DNA from: Rhabdaerophilum sp. SD176
Lineage (GTDB): Bacteria > Pseudomonadota > Alphaproteobacteria > Rhizobiales > Beijerinckiaceae
Direction: 5' to 3'
DNA length: 64,000 bases
NCBI RefSeq assembly: GCF_030143245.1
Contig: NZ_JARJNS010000005.1
Location: forward strand, 412,395-476,394
A program made the translations under genes and the position numbers. Of this stretch, positions 53,006 through 61,356 are shown one piece after another. The notes beneath the pieces are model-generated. The model was not told the origin of the DNA. It was given only the letters and a program-made list of their open reading frames with translations, and ran no database searches. Position 1 is the stretch's first letter, and every line of letters begins with the position of its first letter.

Positions 53006-54889
53006 CTATTGCCAGCCCTTCATCCCCAGCCTTTGCGCCAGTTCGGCCAGGGCGGCATCTGTCATCGCGGCATGACCTTCGGCGGTGGGGTGGATCGCCC
53101 CGCCATAGACCGCGCTGGTCGCGCCCCAGATCGGGTCGTGCAGGTCGCCGGCGAGCCGCCGGAACTCGTCGGGATAGGTCATGGCTGCGAAATAGCTGTC
53201 ATTGGCGGTCCTCACCCAGCGTTGTCGCGAGGCATAGGGCCTGAATTCGCCTTCGCGCCCCGCGCAGGCCCCGGCCAATGCACTGGTTTCCGGTGGCGGG
53301 GCGGTTGCGAAGGACCGGCCATCCGTCCGGAAACACTGGCGGTCGAAGTCCGGATCGTCGCTGCCGGTGGTACAGAATCCATGCTCGGCGAAGGCGCCCT
53401 GATGCCGGTCGACAAAGCTCATGGCTCGGCTTTCCGGATTGATGCAACCGGTCGAAGGCGCGCAGCGCGCAAGGTCCTTCAGGGCAGGAAAGAACGTGGT
53501 ATCGACGAAACGCACGGCATCCGCTGCTTTCGCACCATCGACGCCGAATCCGGGATGCACATCGAACCCGTGTCGGGAGCCCGGACAGGCGCGGGTGGCA
53601 TCGCGGCGGGCCGGATTGCCGTAGATCGTGTAGATGACATTGCCGAGATCGCGCCCGGCAATCACCGGGGCGAGCCGCCGGCGCAAGGTTTCGAAATGCG
53701 GGCGGAGCATCCGCGTGATCGCGCGCTCGGCCTGCCTGACACTGGTGACAAGCCCTGCAGCCTCGAAAATCTCGCGCTCCTTGCCGGGCTGCAGCATGAT
53801 ATCGGCGACAAGGCCGGAAAACCCGATATCGTTCGCTCCGATCGTCAGCAGGACCGCGTCGAAGGGACGGCCTGCATCGAGCACATAGCGGTCAATCAGC
53901 GAGATCTGCGACTGCACGATCGTCAGTCCGTTATAGAATTCGCGCGCCTTGCGTGATTTCAGGATGCCATCCTCGATCGTCGCACCCGTACAGCCGAGCG
54001 TCACGAAGGTGACCGCGCTGTCGGGATTGCGGATCGCCAGGGCCAGCGCGGCGCGCATCTGGTAGCTGTAGAGTGAGCGATGACAGGCCGGGCTTGTCCA
54101 GCGCGCCGCCCGCGCACCCCAGGCGCGCCGCTCCTCGTCTGTCGAGACCTCGCCGGGATTGGCCGGGCAGGCCGTGCGAAGGGCGTAGCCTTCCCGGCTC
54201 GGGCGCCAGTATTCGCGGTTGGAGAAGAACCGGTCGAAACACATGGCCCGTGCCGATGACAGACGGACCGGTCGATCCGGGTTGCCCTCGCCCGAGGCGA
54301 TTGAATCGCCGAGGCCGGCCATCAGCACATGTCGCACGGCGACATCGGTCGTGGCGAGGATCAGGCGCGGGTTGGTGGCTTCGGCTACGCTGACCGCAAG
54401 GCGGCGGCCCGCAGCGATGCGTCGTTCGAGGCCCTGGCAGGGGCCCTGCAATTCCTCCCGCACGCCCGTCGCAAGATCGCGGAAGATCCAGCGGCAGGCG
54501 GATCCCGCTGAGCCGGCGGGAACGAACGTGAGACGGAGCGGAAAGCTGGCCGGAGTGAGGTAGGATTCCTGCACGCCGTCGCGCCGGCATGTCCCGGCGA
54601 TCTCGTTGCCGCCTGCTTTCAGGCAGGTCCGGCCGAGCATCGCGGCGGCCCATCCCTCGCGGGAGCCTGCCGAGAGGGCGCGCTCAGTTTCGAGGATGGA
54701 GGAACGGCCGGCGGCAGCCTGCGCGTGCCGCTCGAAATCCGCGCGCTCGGTGAAGAGCCGGAACCGGTTGATGACGTGCCATTCGATCGTCTGGGCTGCT
54801 GCCGGCAGCCCGGCGCCGAGGAAGCCGAGCATTGCCAGCCCTGCAAGGCGGGCTGACAACCGCGTGACTGTTCTGCGAGGTCCGACCAT
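53006..54889 (-). CDS. Large secreted SGNH/GDSL hydrolase
   Basis: A 627-residue exported protein with a signal peptide (LAGLAMLGFLGAGLPAAAQ). SGNH blocks are visible as GDSIASGEGN near 193, the block III TIGANDIGF near 348 and the catalytic histidine in HPTAEGH near 599. The family is lipase/esterase-like. The long N-terminal region with cysteines and a 250-residue insert between blocks III and V make it unusual. It stands alone; function is unassigned. Confidence 0.82.
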   Translation of the reverse strand: MVGPRRTVTRLSARLAGLAMLGFLGAGLPAAAQTIEWHVINRFRLFTERADFERHAQAAAGRSSILETERALSAGSREGWAAAMLGRTCLKAGGNEIAGTCRRDGVQESYLTPASFPLRLTFVPAGSAGSACRWIFRDLATGVREELQGPCQGLERRIAAGRRLAVSVAEATNPRLILATTDVAVRHVLMAGLGDSIASGEGNPDRPVRLSSARAMCFDRFFSNREYWRPSREGYALRTACPANPGEVSTDEERRAWGARAARWTSPACHRSLYSYQMRAALALAIRNPDSAVTFVTLGCTGATIEDGILKSRKAREFYNGLTIVQSQISLIDRYVLDAGRPFDAVLLTIGANDIGFSGLVADIMLQPGKEREIFEAAGLVTSVRQAERAITRMLRPHFETLRRRLAPVIAGRDLGNVIYTIYGNPARRDATRACPGSRHGFDVHPGFGVDGAKAADAVRFVDTTFFPALKDLARCAPSTGCINPESRAMSFVDRHQGAFAEHGFCTTGSDDPDFDRQCFRTDGRSFATAPPPETSALAGACAGREGEFRPYASRQRWVRTANDSYFAAMTYPDEFRRLAGDLHDPIWGATSAVYGGAIHPTAEGHAAMTDAALAELAQRLGMKGWQ

Positions 54890-55058
54890 GGCTTCCTCCT
54901 CCGGTCTGGGCCGGCCATCCGGCCTCTGCGTAGCCGCAGGGCGGCACGCCGGGGAGAAGGCTGCCGCCCTGCGTCATGGGCCGGGCAGGGAACCCTTCCC
55001 ATGGCCTTCACGCTGCGCCGAACCCGCGTCGGGTGCTGTGGTCTTTGTCACTCAGGCC

Positions 55059-55085
55059 AAAAATCCGGCCGCGCGGCGCGGCCGG
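55059..55085 (-). terminator. Rho-independent terminator of the dctP gene
   Basis: On the minus strand, CCGGCCGC and GCGGCCGG pair around five bases and are followed by ATTTTT, about 30 bases past the dctP stop. Stem and T-run together make this the clearest terminator in the window. Confidence 0.8.
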
Positions 55086-55115
55086 AGCAAGTGCAGCGGG
55101 GCTGGAAGCCGGCAG

Positions 55116-56240
55116 TCAGCGCGTCTTCCGATTGTAGATGTAATTGTCGTAGCTCGCGTCGCCCACCCGGGCATAAAGCTCGTTTTCCTCGAGGAATTTC
55201 TTCCAGTGCGGATAGATTTTCGCGAAATCGGGGCTTTTGGTCCGCAGTTCCTCGAAGGTCTTGAAGGAGGCATCATAGGCTGCATCGAGGATCAATTGCG
55301 AAAAGAAGCGGATCCTGGCGCCGGCCGCAGCAAGTTGGCGAAGGCCGCCCGAATTGATCGTGTCGTAATGTGCGACATGGCCAGTCCAGGTCGCTGTGGC
55401 GGCCGCCTCGAGGATCGCCTTGTAGTGCTTGGGCAACTCATCCCATTTGGCCTTGTTGATGAAGGCCATGATGGTGGCCTGCGGCTCCCACCAGCCTGGC
55501 GCATAGTAATACGGCGCGACCTTGTGCAGCCCGAATTTGAAATCATCATACGGGCCGGCCCATTCGGCCGCATCGATCGTGCCGCGTTCAAGCGCCGGGT
55601 AGATGTCGCCCGGCGGCAATTGCTGGGGCACCACACCCAGCTTGGCCATCACCGTGCCCCCAAGGCCGGGGATCCGCATTTTCAGACCCTTGAGATCATC
55701 CAGAGTGTTGATTTCCTTGCGGAAGAACCCGCCCATCTGAGCCGTCGAATTGCCGACGGGCAGCCCATGCGTGCCCCGCGCATTGAAGAATTCGTTGAGC
55801 AGCGCCAGGCCGCCGCCCTTGAACAGCCAGGCCGCCTGGCCACGTGTGTTGAAGCCGAACGGCAGCGTCGAGCCGAAGGCATAGGCCGGGTCCTTGCCGA
55901 ACGAATAATAGGACAGCGTAAACGCACATTCGACAGTGCCGGCTTCCGCCGCATCGAGAACGGCCGGCCCGCCGGGCACGATCTCGCCGACGCTGAAACG
56001 CTGGATCTGGAATTTTCCGTCCGTCGAATCCGCAACCCGCCGGGCAAAGTCATTCGCAGCCTCGACGACGGAATCGACCGTTCGTGGCACGAACATCGGC
56101 ATGCGCCACGTCAATTGCGGATTGCTTTGCGCGATGGCCGGCGCCGCAATCGCCGTGCCGGCGGCGGCTGCCCCGCCAACCAGCAGGTTCCGCCGCGAAG
56201 TCCCGGGCGCGGTCGTGCCGGCCCCCTTGGTGTCCGTCAT
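55116..56240 (-). CDS. TRAP transporter solute-binding protein DctP, orphan
   Basis: A 374-residue DctP-type protein with a Tat-type signal (SRRNLLVGGAAAAGTAIAAP) and typical features such as MRIPGLGGTVMAKLG and the PPGDIYPALERGTIDAAEW motif with conserved arginine nearby. Members bind organic acids, including aromatic ones. No DctQ or DctM gene is adjacent, and a terminator follows, so it must use permeases elsewhere. A MarR-type operator candidate lies 40 bases upstream (56280-56296), matching one at the crotonase promoter, which suggests a hydroxycinnamate ligand. Confidence 0.88.
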   Translation of the reverse strand: MTDTKGAGTTAPGTSRRNLLVGGAAAAGTAIAAPAIAQSNPQLTWRMPMFVPRTVDSVVEAANDFARRVADSTDGKFQIQRFSVGEIVPGGPAVLDAAEAGTVECAFTLSYYSFGKDPAYAFGSTLPFGFNTRGQAAWLFKGGGLALLNEFFNARGTHGLPVGNSTAQMGGFFRKEINTLDDLKGLKMRIPGLGGTVMAKLGVVPQQLPPGDIYPALERGTIDAAEWAGPYDDFKFGLHKVAPYYYAPGWWEPQATIMAFINKAKWDELPKHYKAILEAAATATWTGHVAHYDTINSGGLRQLAAAGARIRFFSQLILDAAYDASFKTFEELRTKSPDFAKIYPHWKKFLEENELYARVGDASYDNYIYNRKTR

Positions 56241-56279
56241 GGTCGTCCTCCCTTCGAATGCGGCTTTTGCCGGCTATTT

Positions 56280-56296
56280 CGTTATAGGATATGACG
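56280..56296. promoter_or_regulatory. MarR-type operator candidate 1 at dctP
   Basis: CGTTAT-AGGAT-ATGACG is an imperfect dyad, repeated at the crotonase promoter with only the five spacer bases partly changed. It lies between the dctP start and the end of the marR gene. Confidence 0.6.
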
Positions 56297-56309
56297 ACCT
56301 GTGGATTTG

Positions 56310-56837
56310 TCAATCGGGGTCCCGGTCCGGCGACGATGCCTCGCCGGAACTCACCTTGGCGAGGCGGATCAGCGGGTCGAACAGCTTTTCATAGGCCTCC
56401 ATGCCGATCGCCTCGCGCAGCTTGGCTTCGTGCTCTTCGGACAGCCTGTCCAGTTCGGAATAGGCCAGCTTGCCGGCAGGCGTCAGGTGCAGGGCGAGCG
56501 AGCGCTTGTCGCCGGGAATGGCGCGCCGCTCGACAAAGCCTCGCTGCTCGAGTTCCCGCGCCAGGGCGACAAAATTTGCTTTCTTGATCGCCAATGCATC
56601 GGCAACCCGGGTTTGCGAAAGGCCCGGATTTCGAGCGATAATCACAAGCGCGGAATATTGCGCGGGGCTGATCTGGGCCACGCTCATCGTCTGGAAGAAG
56701 CTCTGGAAGATGGCAATCTGCGCCCGCCGGACAACATAGCCGAGGCGGCGGGTGAGCGGACCGAAATCAAGCTCGGAATCGAAGGTTTCCCGAGATTCGT
56801 CGGCGGCAGGCGCAGGCGGGTTCGACGTCTTCGGCAT
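56310..56837 (-). CDS. MarR-family regulator, probable hydroxycinnamate repressor
   Basis: A 175-residue winged-helix protein with LGYVVRRAQIAIFQSFFQTM, the recognition segment LSQTRVADALAIKKANFVALARELEQRG and the wing GDKRSLALHLTP. MarR proteins such as CouR and HcaR repress hydroxycinnamate genes and release DNA on binding the CoA thioester. It sits between dctP and the degradation operon, with matching operator candidates at both promoters. ATG 56837 is preferred over in-frame codons further upstream. Confidence 0.85.
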   Translation of the reverse strand: MPKTSNPPAPAADESRETFDSELDFGPLTRRLGYVVRRAQIAIFQSFFQTMSVAQISPAQYSALVIIARNPGLSQTRVADALAIKKANFVALARELEQRGFVERRAIPGDKRSLALHLTPAGKLAYSELDRLSEEHEAKLREAIGMEAYEKLFDPLIRLAKVSSGEASSPDRDPD

Positions 56838-56937
56838 GGGCGCTCTCGAAACGGATCCCGCCTCTTGTGCCCGATCTGGCCTGCCGGTCAACCGCCGGCC
56901 GCTCCGGACCCCGGCACGTCCCTTGACCTCCGTATAT

Positions 56938-56954
56938 CGTTATGCATTATGACG
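56938..56954. promoter_or_regulatory. MarR-type operator candidate 2 at the degradation operon
   Basis: CGTTAT-GCATT-ATGACG shares both arms with operator 1. It overlaps the -10 of a promoter with TTGACC at 56923-56928 and CATTAT at 56945-56950 (16-base spacer), so binding would block transcription. Confidence 0.65.
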
Positions 56955-56995
56955 ATCATGAAGATCGCGTCACGAATCCGGCGCGAGGAGGGCTC

Positions 56996-57781
56996 ATGAC
57001 GGATCATCTGCCGCCGACGCTGGTGCTCGAACGGGATGGCCCGGTTGCCCTGCTGGCGCTGAACCGCGCCGAGAAGCGGAACGCTCTCGACGACCGCACC
57101 ATCCTTGGCCTCGCCGCGTTTTTTCGCAACCTGCCTGAGGGCATACGTGCGGTGGTGCTCCATGGTCGCGGCGATCATTTCTGCGCCGGCCTTGATCTCG
57201 GCGAGGTGACAGGCGAGCCGGATCTCTTCAAGGGCATCCTCCATTCGCGCATGTGGCACGAGGCCTTCCGCGCGATCCAATATGCCTCGGTCCCGGTCTT
57301 CACCGTTCTGCACGGGGCTGTCGTCGGCGGCGGGTTTGAACTGGCCGCGGCGTCCCATATCCGCGTCGCCGAAGCCTCGGCCTATTTCGCTCTGCCGGAG
57401 GGGCAGCGCGGCATCTTCCTCGGCGGTGGCGGGTCGATGCGCATACCGAGGCTGATCGGCGTGCCGATGGTCCAGGACCTGATGCTGACCGGGCGCACCC
57501 TCTCGGCCGAGGAGGGGCATCGCATGGGCGCGGCGCAATATCTGGTGCCGGGCGGTCAGGGACGGGCCAAGGCGCTTGAACTGGCGCACAAGGCGGCCGG
57601 GAATGCCCGGATGACCAATTATGCCGTGCTTCAGGCCTTGCCGCATATCGCTGAATCGAGCCCCGAGGCAGGTCTGTTCACGGAATCGCTGATGGCCGCG
57701 ATCGCCGAGGCGACACCGGAAGCTCAGGAACGGCTCCGCGCCTTCCTTGAAAAGCGGGCGCGGAAGATCACGCATGGCTGA
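56996..57781 (+). CDS. Crotonase/enoyl-CoA hydratase of hydroxycinnamate degradation
   Basis: A 261-residue crotonase with the oxyanion-hole segments FCAGLDLGEV and LHGAVVGGGFELAAASH and a catalytic glutamate candidate in ALPEGQRGIF. It would hydrate feruloyl- or coumaroyl-CoA to the beta-hydroxyacyl-CoA; it does not look like a classical hydratase-lyase releasing vanillin, though this is not certain. ATG 56996 has GAGGAGG upstream. It is first in a five-gene plus-strand operon, under operator candidate 2. Confidence 0.85.
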   Translation: MTDHLPPTLVLERDGPVALLALNRAEKRNALDDRTILGLAAFFRNLPEGIRAVVLHGRGDHFCAGLDLGEVTGEPDLFKGILHSRMWHEAFRAIQYASVPVFTVLHGAVVGGGFELAAASHIRVAEASAYFALPEGQRGIFLGGGGSMRIPRLIGVPMVQDLMLTGRTLSAEEGHRMGAAQYLVPGGQGRAKALELAHKAAGNARMTNYAVLQALPHIAESSPEAGLFTESLMAAIAEATPEAQERLRAFLEKRARKITHG

Positions 57782-57856
57782 CCCGTAACCACGGGCCGGC
57801 CGGTACAGACGGGGGCGCAGCCGGCGGCAGAACCGGTCTGACCCGAGGGAGGGACC

Positions 57857-59701
57857 ATGGCTGCTTTTCGGGATGTTGCCCTCGGCGTTCTGACGCCCCT
57901 CCTCGAGGACAGGCCGGCAGGCATGCAGTTCGTTCGCTCGCGCGAAGCGCTGGGCACCCTGCCGGATCGGATGACCGATGCGCTCGATCACTGGGCGGTT
58001 GCTGCCCCGGAGCGGGTCTTTCTCGCGCAGCGGGATCGCTCCGGTGACTGGCGCAGGCTGACCTTTGCCGAGGCGCATTCGGTATCCTCCCGCATCGCCT
58101 CGGCGCTGATCCGGCGCCACGTCTCGGCCGAACGGCCGATCGCCATCCTCTCCGGCAATGACATCGAGCAGGGGCTCCTTGTTCTGGCGGCGATGCGCAT
58201 CGGCGTGCCCGTGGCACCGGTTTCGCCCGCTTATTCGCTCGTCTCCACCGATTTCGAAAAGCTCCGCTACATTCTCGGCAAGCTGACGCCGGGCCTGATC
58301 TTCGTCGCGCGGGCGGCGCCCTTCGAGCGTGCCTTGCGCGCCGTTGCACCGCCGGATTGCGAGATCGTCTGCACCGAGGGGCGGATCGATGGCATGGACA
58401 CCACGCCGTTCGCGACGCTTCTCGATGGTGAAGAGGCGGATGCCCGCGTTGCGGCTGCGCATGCCACGGTCGGGCCAGAGACCATCGCGAAAGTGCTCTT
58501 CACGTCGGGTTCGACCGGTCAGCCCAAGGGTGTGATCAACACCCACAGGATGCTCACCGCCAATCAGGCCATGCTGCGGCACTGGTTGCCTTTCGTGAAG
58601 GACGAGCCGCCGGTCCTGGTCGACTGGCTGCCCTGGCATCACACTTTCGGCGGCAATCACAATTTCGGGCTGGCCCTGACCAATGGCGGCTCACTCTATA
58701 TCGACCATGGCAAGCCGCTGCCGGGCGGTATCGATGAGACCGTCCGCAATCTCAAGGAGATCTCGCCGACTTTCTATCTCAACGTGCCCAAGGGCTTCGA
58801 GGAGCTTGTCGCCCGGCTCCGGACCGACAGCGCCCTGCGGGACAGCTATTTCAGCCGGCTTCGGGCCAATTTCTATGCCGGCGCCGGCCTGCCGCCTCAT
58901 GTTGCCAGGGCGCTTGACGAGATCGCTATCGAAACGATCGGCGAGCGCATCCTGATGGTCACCGGGCTCGGCGCCACGGAAACCGCGCCAGCGGCCCTGG
59001 CCTGCACCAAGGAAACCGCCCGGCCGGGCCTTGTCGGCCTGCCGCTGCCGGGGCTGGAGCTCAAGCTGGTGCCCAATGCCGGAAAGCTGGAAGCAAGGCT
59101 CCGCGGTCCGACGATCATGCCGGGCTACTGGCGCGACCCGGTCCAGACAGCCAAGGCCTTTGACGAGGAGGGCTTCTACTGCCTGGGCGATGCCCTGCGC
59201 TATGCCGAGCCCGGCCGGCCGGAAGGCGGCTTCATTTTCGATGGCCGCGTCTCGGAGGATTTCAAGCTGGCCACCGGCACCTGGGTCAGTGTCGGGCCGC
59301 TGCGCGCGCAGTTGATCACGGCCTTCGCGCCACTCGCGAAGGACGTGGTCATTGCCGGGCATGACCGCGACGATATCCGTGCGCTGGTCTTCCCGGATCC
59401 GGAAGCCTGCCGGGCGGCGATCGCGGCGCCTTCCTCCGTACCCGATGCCGCCGTTCTGGCCGATCCGGCCCTGCGGCGGCTTTTCGCGGCGCGGCTTGGC
59501 CAGCTCGCAAGGGCCAGCACCGGCTCGTCCAACCGTGTCACCCGCATCCTGCTGCTGGCGGAACTGCCCTCCATCGATGCCAACGAGATCACCGACAAGG
59601 GCTCCATCAACCAGCGCGCGGTTCTCACCCGCCGCGCTGCCCTGGTCGAGGCGCTCTATGCCGAACCGCCCGGTCCCGAACCGATCCTGCCCGAGAGTTG
59701 A
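57857..59701 (+). CDS. fcs: Feruloyl-CoA synthase
   Basis: A 614-residue adenylating ligase with length and layout typical of feruloyl-CoA synthases: MTDALDHWAVAAPERVFLAQR at the N-terminus, P-loop LFTSGSTGQPKGV near 214, and the family-typical WLPWHHTFGGNHNFG and ELKLVPN segments. It activates ferulate, p-coumarate or caffeate with ATP and CoA. ATG 57857 follows GAGGGAGGGACC. A small hairpin (57782-57795) lies in the 75-base gap after the crotonase gene. Confidence 0.93.
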   Translation: MAAFRDVALGVLTPLLEDRPAGMQFVRSREALGTLPDRMTDALDHWAVAAPERVFLAQRDRSGDWRRLTFAEAHSVSSRIASALIRRHVSAERPIAILSGNDIEQGLLVLAAMRIGVPVAPVSPAYSLVSTDFEKLRYILGKLTPGLIFVARAAPFERALRAVAPPDCEIVCTEGRIDGMDTTPFATLLDGEEADARVAAAHATVGPETIAKVLFTSGSTGQPKGVINTHRMLTANQAMLRHWLPFVKDEPPVLVDWLPWHHTFGGNHNFGLALTNGGSLYIDHGKPLPGGIDETVRNLKEISPTFYLNVPKGFEELVARLRTDSALRDSYFSRLRANFYAGAGLPPHVARALDEIAIETIGERILMVTGLGATETAPAALACTKETARPGLVGLPLPGLELKLVPNAGKLEARLRGPTIMPGYWRDPVQTAKAFDEEGFYCLGDALRYAEPGRPEGGFIFDGRVSEDFKLATGTWVSVGPLRAQLITAFAPLAKDVVIAGHDRDDIRALVFPDPEACRAAIAAPSSVPDAAVLADPALRRLFAARLGQLARASTGSSNRVTRILLLAELPSIDANEITDKGSINQRAVLTRRAALVEALYAEPPGPEPILPES

Positions 59702-59712
59702 GGAATGCCGCG

Positions 59713-60576
59713 ATGAAGATCGACGAGCTTGTCGCCATTGACGTCCATACCCATGCCGAAGTGTCCTGCCGGCAGGATGCTGACGTCTACTGGGCGCCCT
59801 ATGACGAGGCAGCCAGCCGGTATTTCAAGGTCGGCAGGCGCCCGACCATCGACGAGACGCTGAAACTCTATCGCGAATGGAAGATCGGCCTCGTGATGTT
59901 CACGGTCGATACCGAATTCCAGATCGGCAATCGCCGCATCCCCAACGAGGAAATCGCCGATGCGGCGCGCGGGAACAGCGACATCATGCTCGCCTTCGCC
60001 TCGATCGATCCGCACAAGGGCAAGATGGGTGTCCGCGAGGCGCGCGATCTGGTCGAGAGCGGGGCGGTGCGCGGCTTCAAGTTCCACCCGACCTGCCAGG
60101 GGTTCTTCCCGAATGACCGCCTCGCCTACGGGCTCTACGAACTGATCAATCATTACAAGCTTCCCGCCATCTTCCATACCGGCCATTCCGGGATCGGAAC
60201 CGGCATGCGTGGCGGCGGCGGCATGCGACTGAAATATTCCCAGCCGATCCATATCGATGATGTCGCCGTCGATTTCCCGGACATGACGATCATCCTCGCC
60301 CATCCCTCCTGGCCCTGGACGGACGAGGCCCTGTCGATGGCCCTGCACAAGCCGAATGTCTATATCGACCTCTCGGGCTGGATGCCGAAATACTTCCCGC
60401 CGCAGATCGTCCAGTATGCCAACAGCCAGCTGAAATCGAAGATGCTGTTCGGCTCCGATTTTCCGCTGATCCGCCCGGATCGCTGGATCGAGCAGTTCCG
60501 GGAGGCCGGTTTCAAGCCCGAGGTGCATGACCTGATCCTGAAGCAGAACGCCATCCGGGCGCTGGGCCTGGGCTGA
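59713..60576 (+). CDS. Amidohydrolase-2 family protein of the hydroxycinnamate operon
   Basis: A 287-residue metal-dependent hydrolase (COG2159 type) with DVHTHAE at the N-terminus, FKFHPTCQGFFPND, HTGHSG, ILAHPSWPW and the final aspartate in FGSDFPLIRPDRW. Relatives include decarboxylases and C-C or ester hydrolases of aromatic acids. Between feruloyl-CoA synthase and an SDR, it may split the beta-ketoacyl-CoA to the aromatic acid, as proposed for a hydroxycinnamate pathway in Agrobacterium; this role is inferred. ATG 59713 follows GAGGA. Confidence 0.78.
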   Translation: MKIDELVAIDVHTHAEVSCRQDADVYWAPYDEAASRYFKVGRRPTIDETLKLYREWKIGLVMFTVDTEFQIGNRRIPNEEIADAARGNSDIMLAFASIDPHKGKMGVREARDLVESGAVRGFKFHPTCQGFFPNDRLAYGLYELINHYKLPAIFHTGHSGIGTGMRGGGGMRLKYSQPIHIDDVAVDFPDMTIILAHPSWPWTDEALSMALHKPNVYIDLSGWMPKYFPPQIVQYANSQLKSKMLFGSDFPLIRPDRWIEQFREAGFKPEVHDLILKQNAIRALGLG

Positions 60577-60587
60577 GGAGGCACGTC

Positions 60588-61349
60588 ATGGACCTTGCCG
60601 GCAAGGCTGTCATTGTCACCGGAGGTGGATCGGGGCTCGGAGCCGCCACCGCCGAACGTCTCGCTGCGGCAGGGGCGCGGGTCGGTATCGTCGATCTCGA
60701 TGCGAAGGCCGCCGAAGGCTTGGCCGCGAAGATCGGTGGAATCGCCCTGCCGGGCGATGTGGCCAGCGAGGAGGCCATGATGGCCGCCCTGGCGAGGGCC
60801 CGGGCGGCGCATGGGCCTTGCCGTGTGCTCGTCAATTGCGCCGGGATCGGCACGGCGAAACGCGTTGTCGGGCGCGACGGCCCCATGCCGCTGGCGGAGT
60901 TCGAGCGCGTCATCCGCGTCAATCTCGTCGGGTCCTTCAACATGCTGCGTCTGGCCGGGGCCGAGATGGCTACGCTCGATCCGCTTGAAGACGGCGAGCG
61001 TGGCGTCATCATCTCGACGGCTTCCGTCGCGGCTTTCGAGGGGCAGGTCGGACAGGCGGCCTATTCGGCCTCGAAAGGCGGCATTGCCGCAATGACATTG
61101 CCGGTTGCCCGCGAATTTGCCGGCTTCGGAATCCGCGTGCTGACCATCGCGCCGGGCCTCTTCCTGACGCCGATGATGCGCACGCTCCCCGAGGAGGTCC
61201 AGAAAAGCCTTGGAGAGTCGATTCCCTTCCCGCGCCGCCTCGGCGGGGCGGAGGAATATGCGAGCCTCGTCGTCCATATGGTCGAGAACCGCTTCCTCAA
61301 TGGCGAGATCGTCCGGCTGGACGGCGCGCTCCGCCTGCCGCCGCGATAG
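60588..61349 (+). CDS. SDR, probable beta-hydroxyacyl-CoA dehydrogenase
   Basis: A 253-residue SDR close to the type-10 hydroxyacyl-CoA dehydrogenases: TGGGSGLGAAT as cofactor loop, GIVDLDAKAA for NAD, NCAG, SVAAFEGQVGQAAYSASKGG as active site and RVLTIAPGLFLTPMM. It would oxidise the beta-hydroxyacyl-CoA made by the crotonase. It follows the amidohydrolase gene after 11 bases and precedes the acyl-CoA dehydrogenase by seven. Confidence 0.85.
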   Translation: MDLAGKAVIVTGGGSGLGAATAERLAAAGARVGIVDLDAKAAEGLAAKIGGIALPGDVASEEAMMAALARARAAHGPCRVLVNCAGIGTAKRVVGRDGPMPLAEFERVIRVNLVGSFNMLRLAGAEMATLDPLEDGERGVIISTASVAAFEGQVGQAAYSASKGGIAAMTLPVAREFAGFGIRVLTIAPGLFLTPMMRTLPEEVQKSLGESIPFPRRLGGAEEYASLVVHMVENRFLNGEIVRLDGALRLPPR

Positions 61350-61356
61350 ATCCGCC

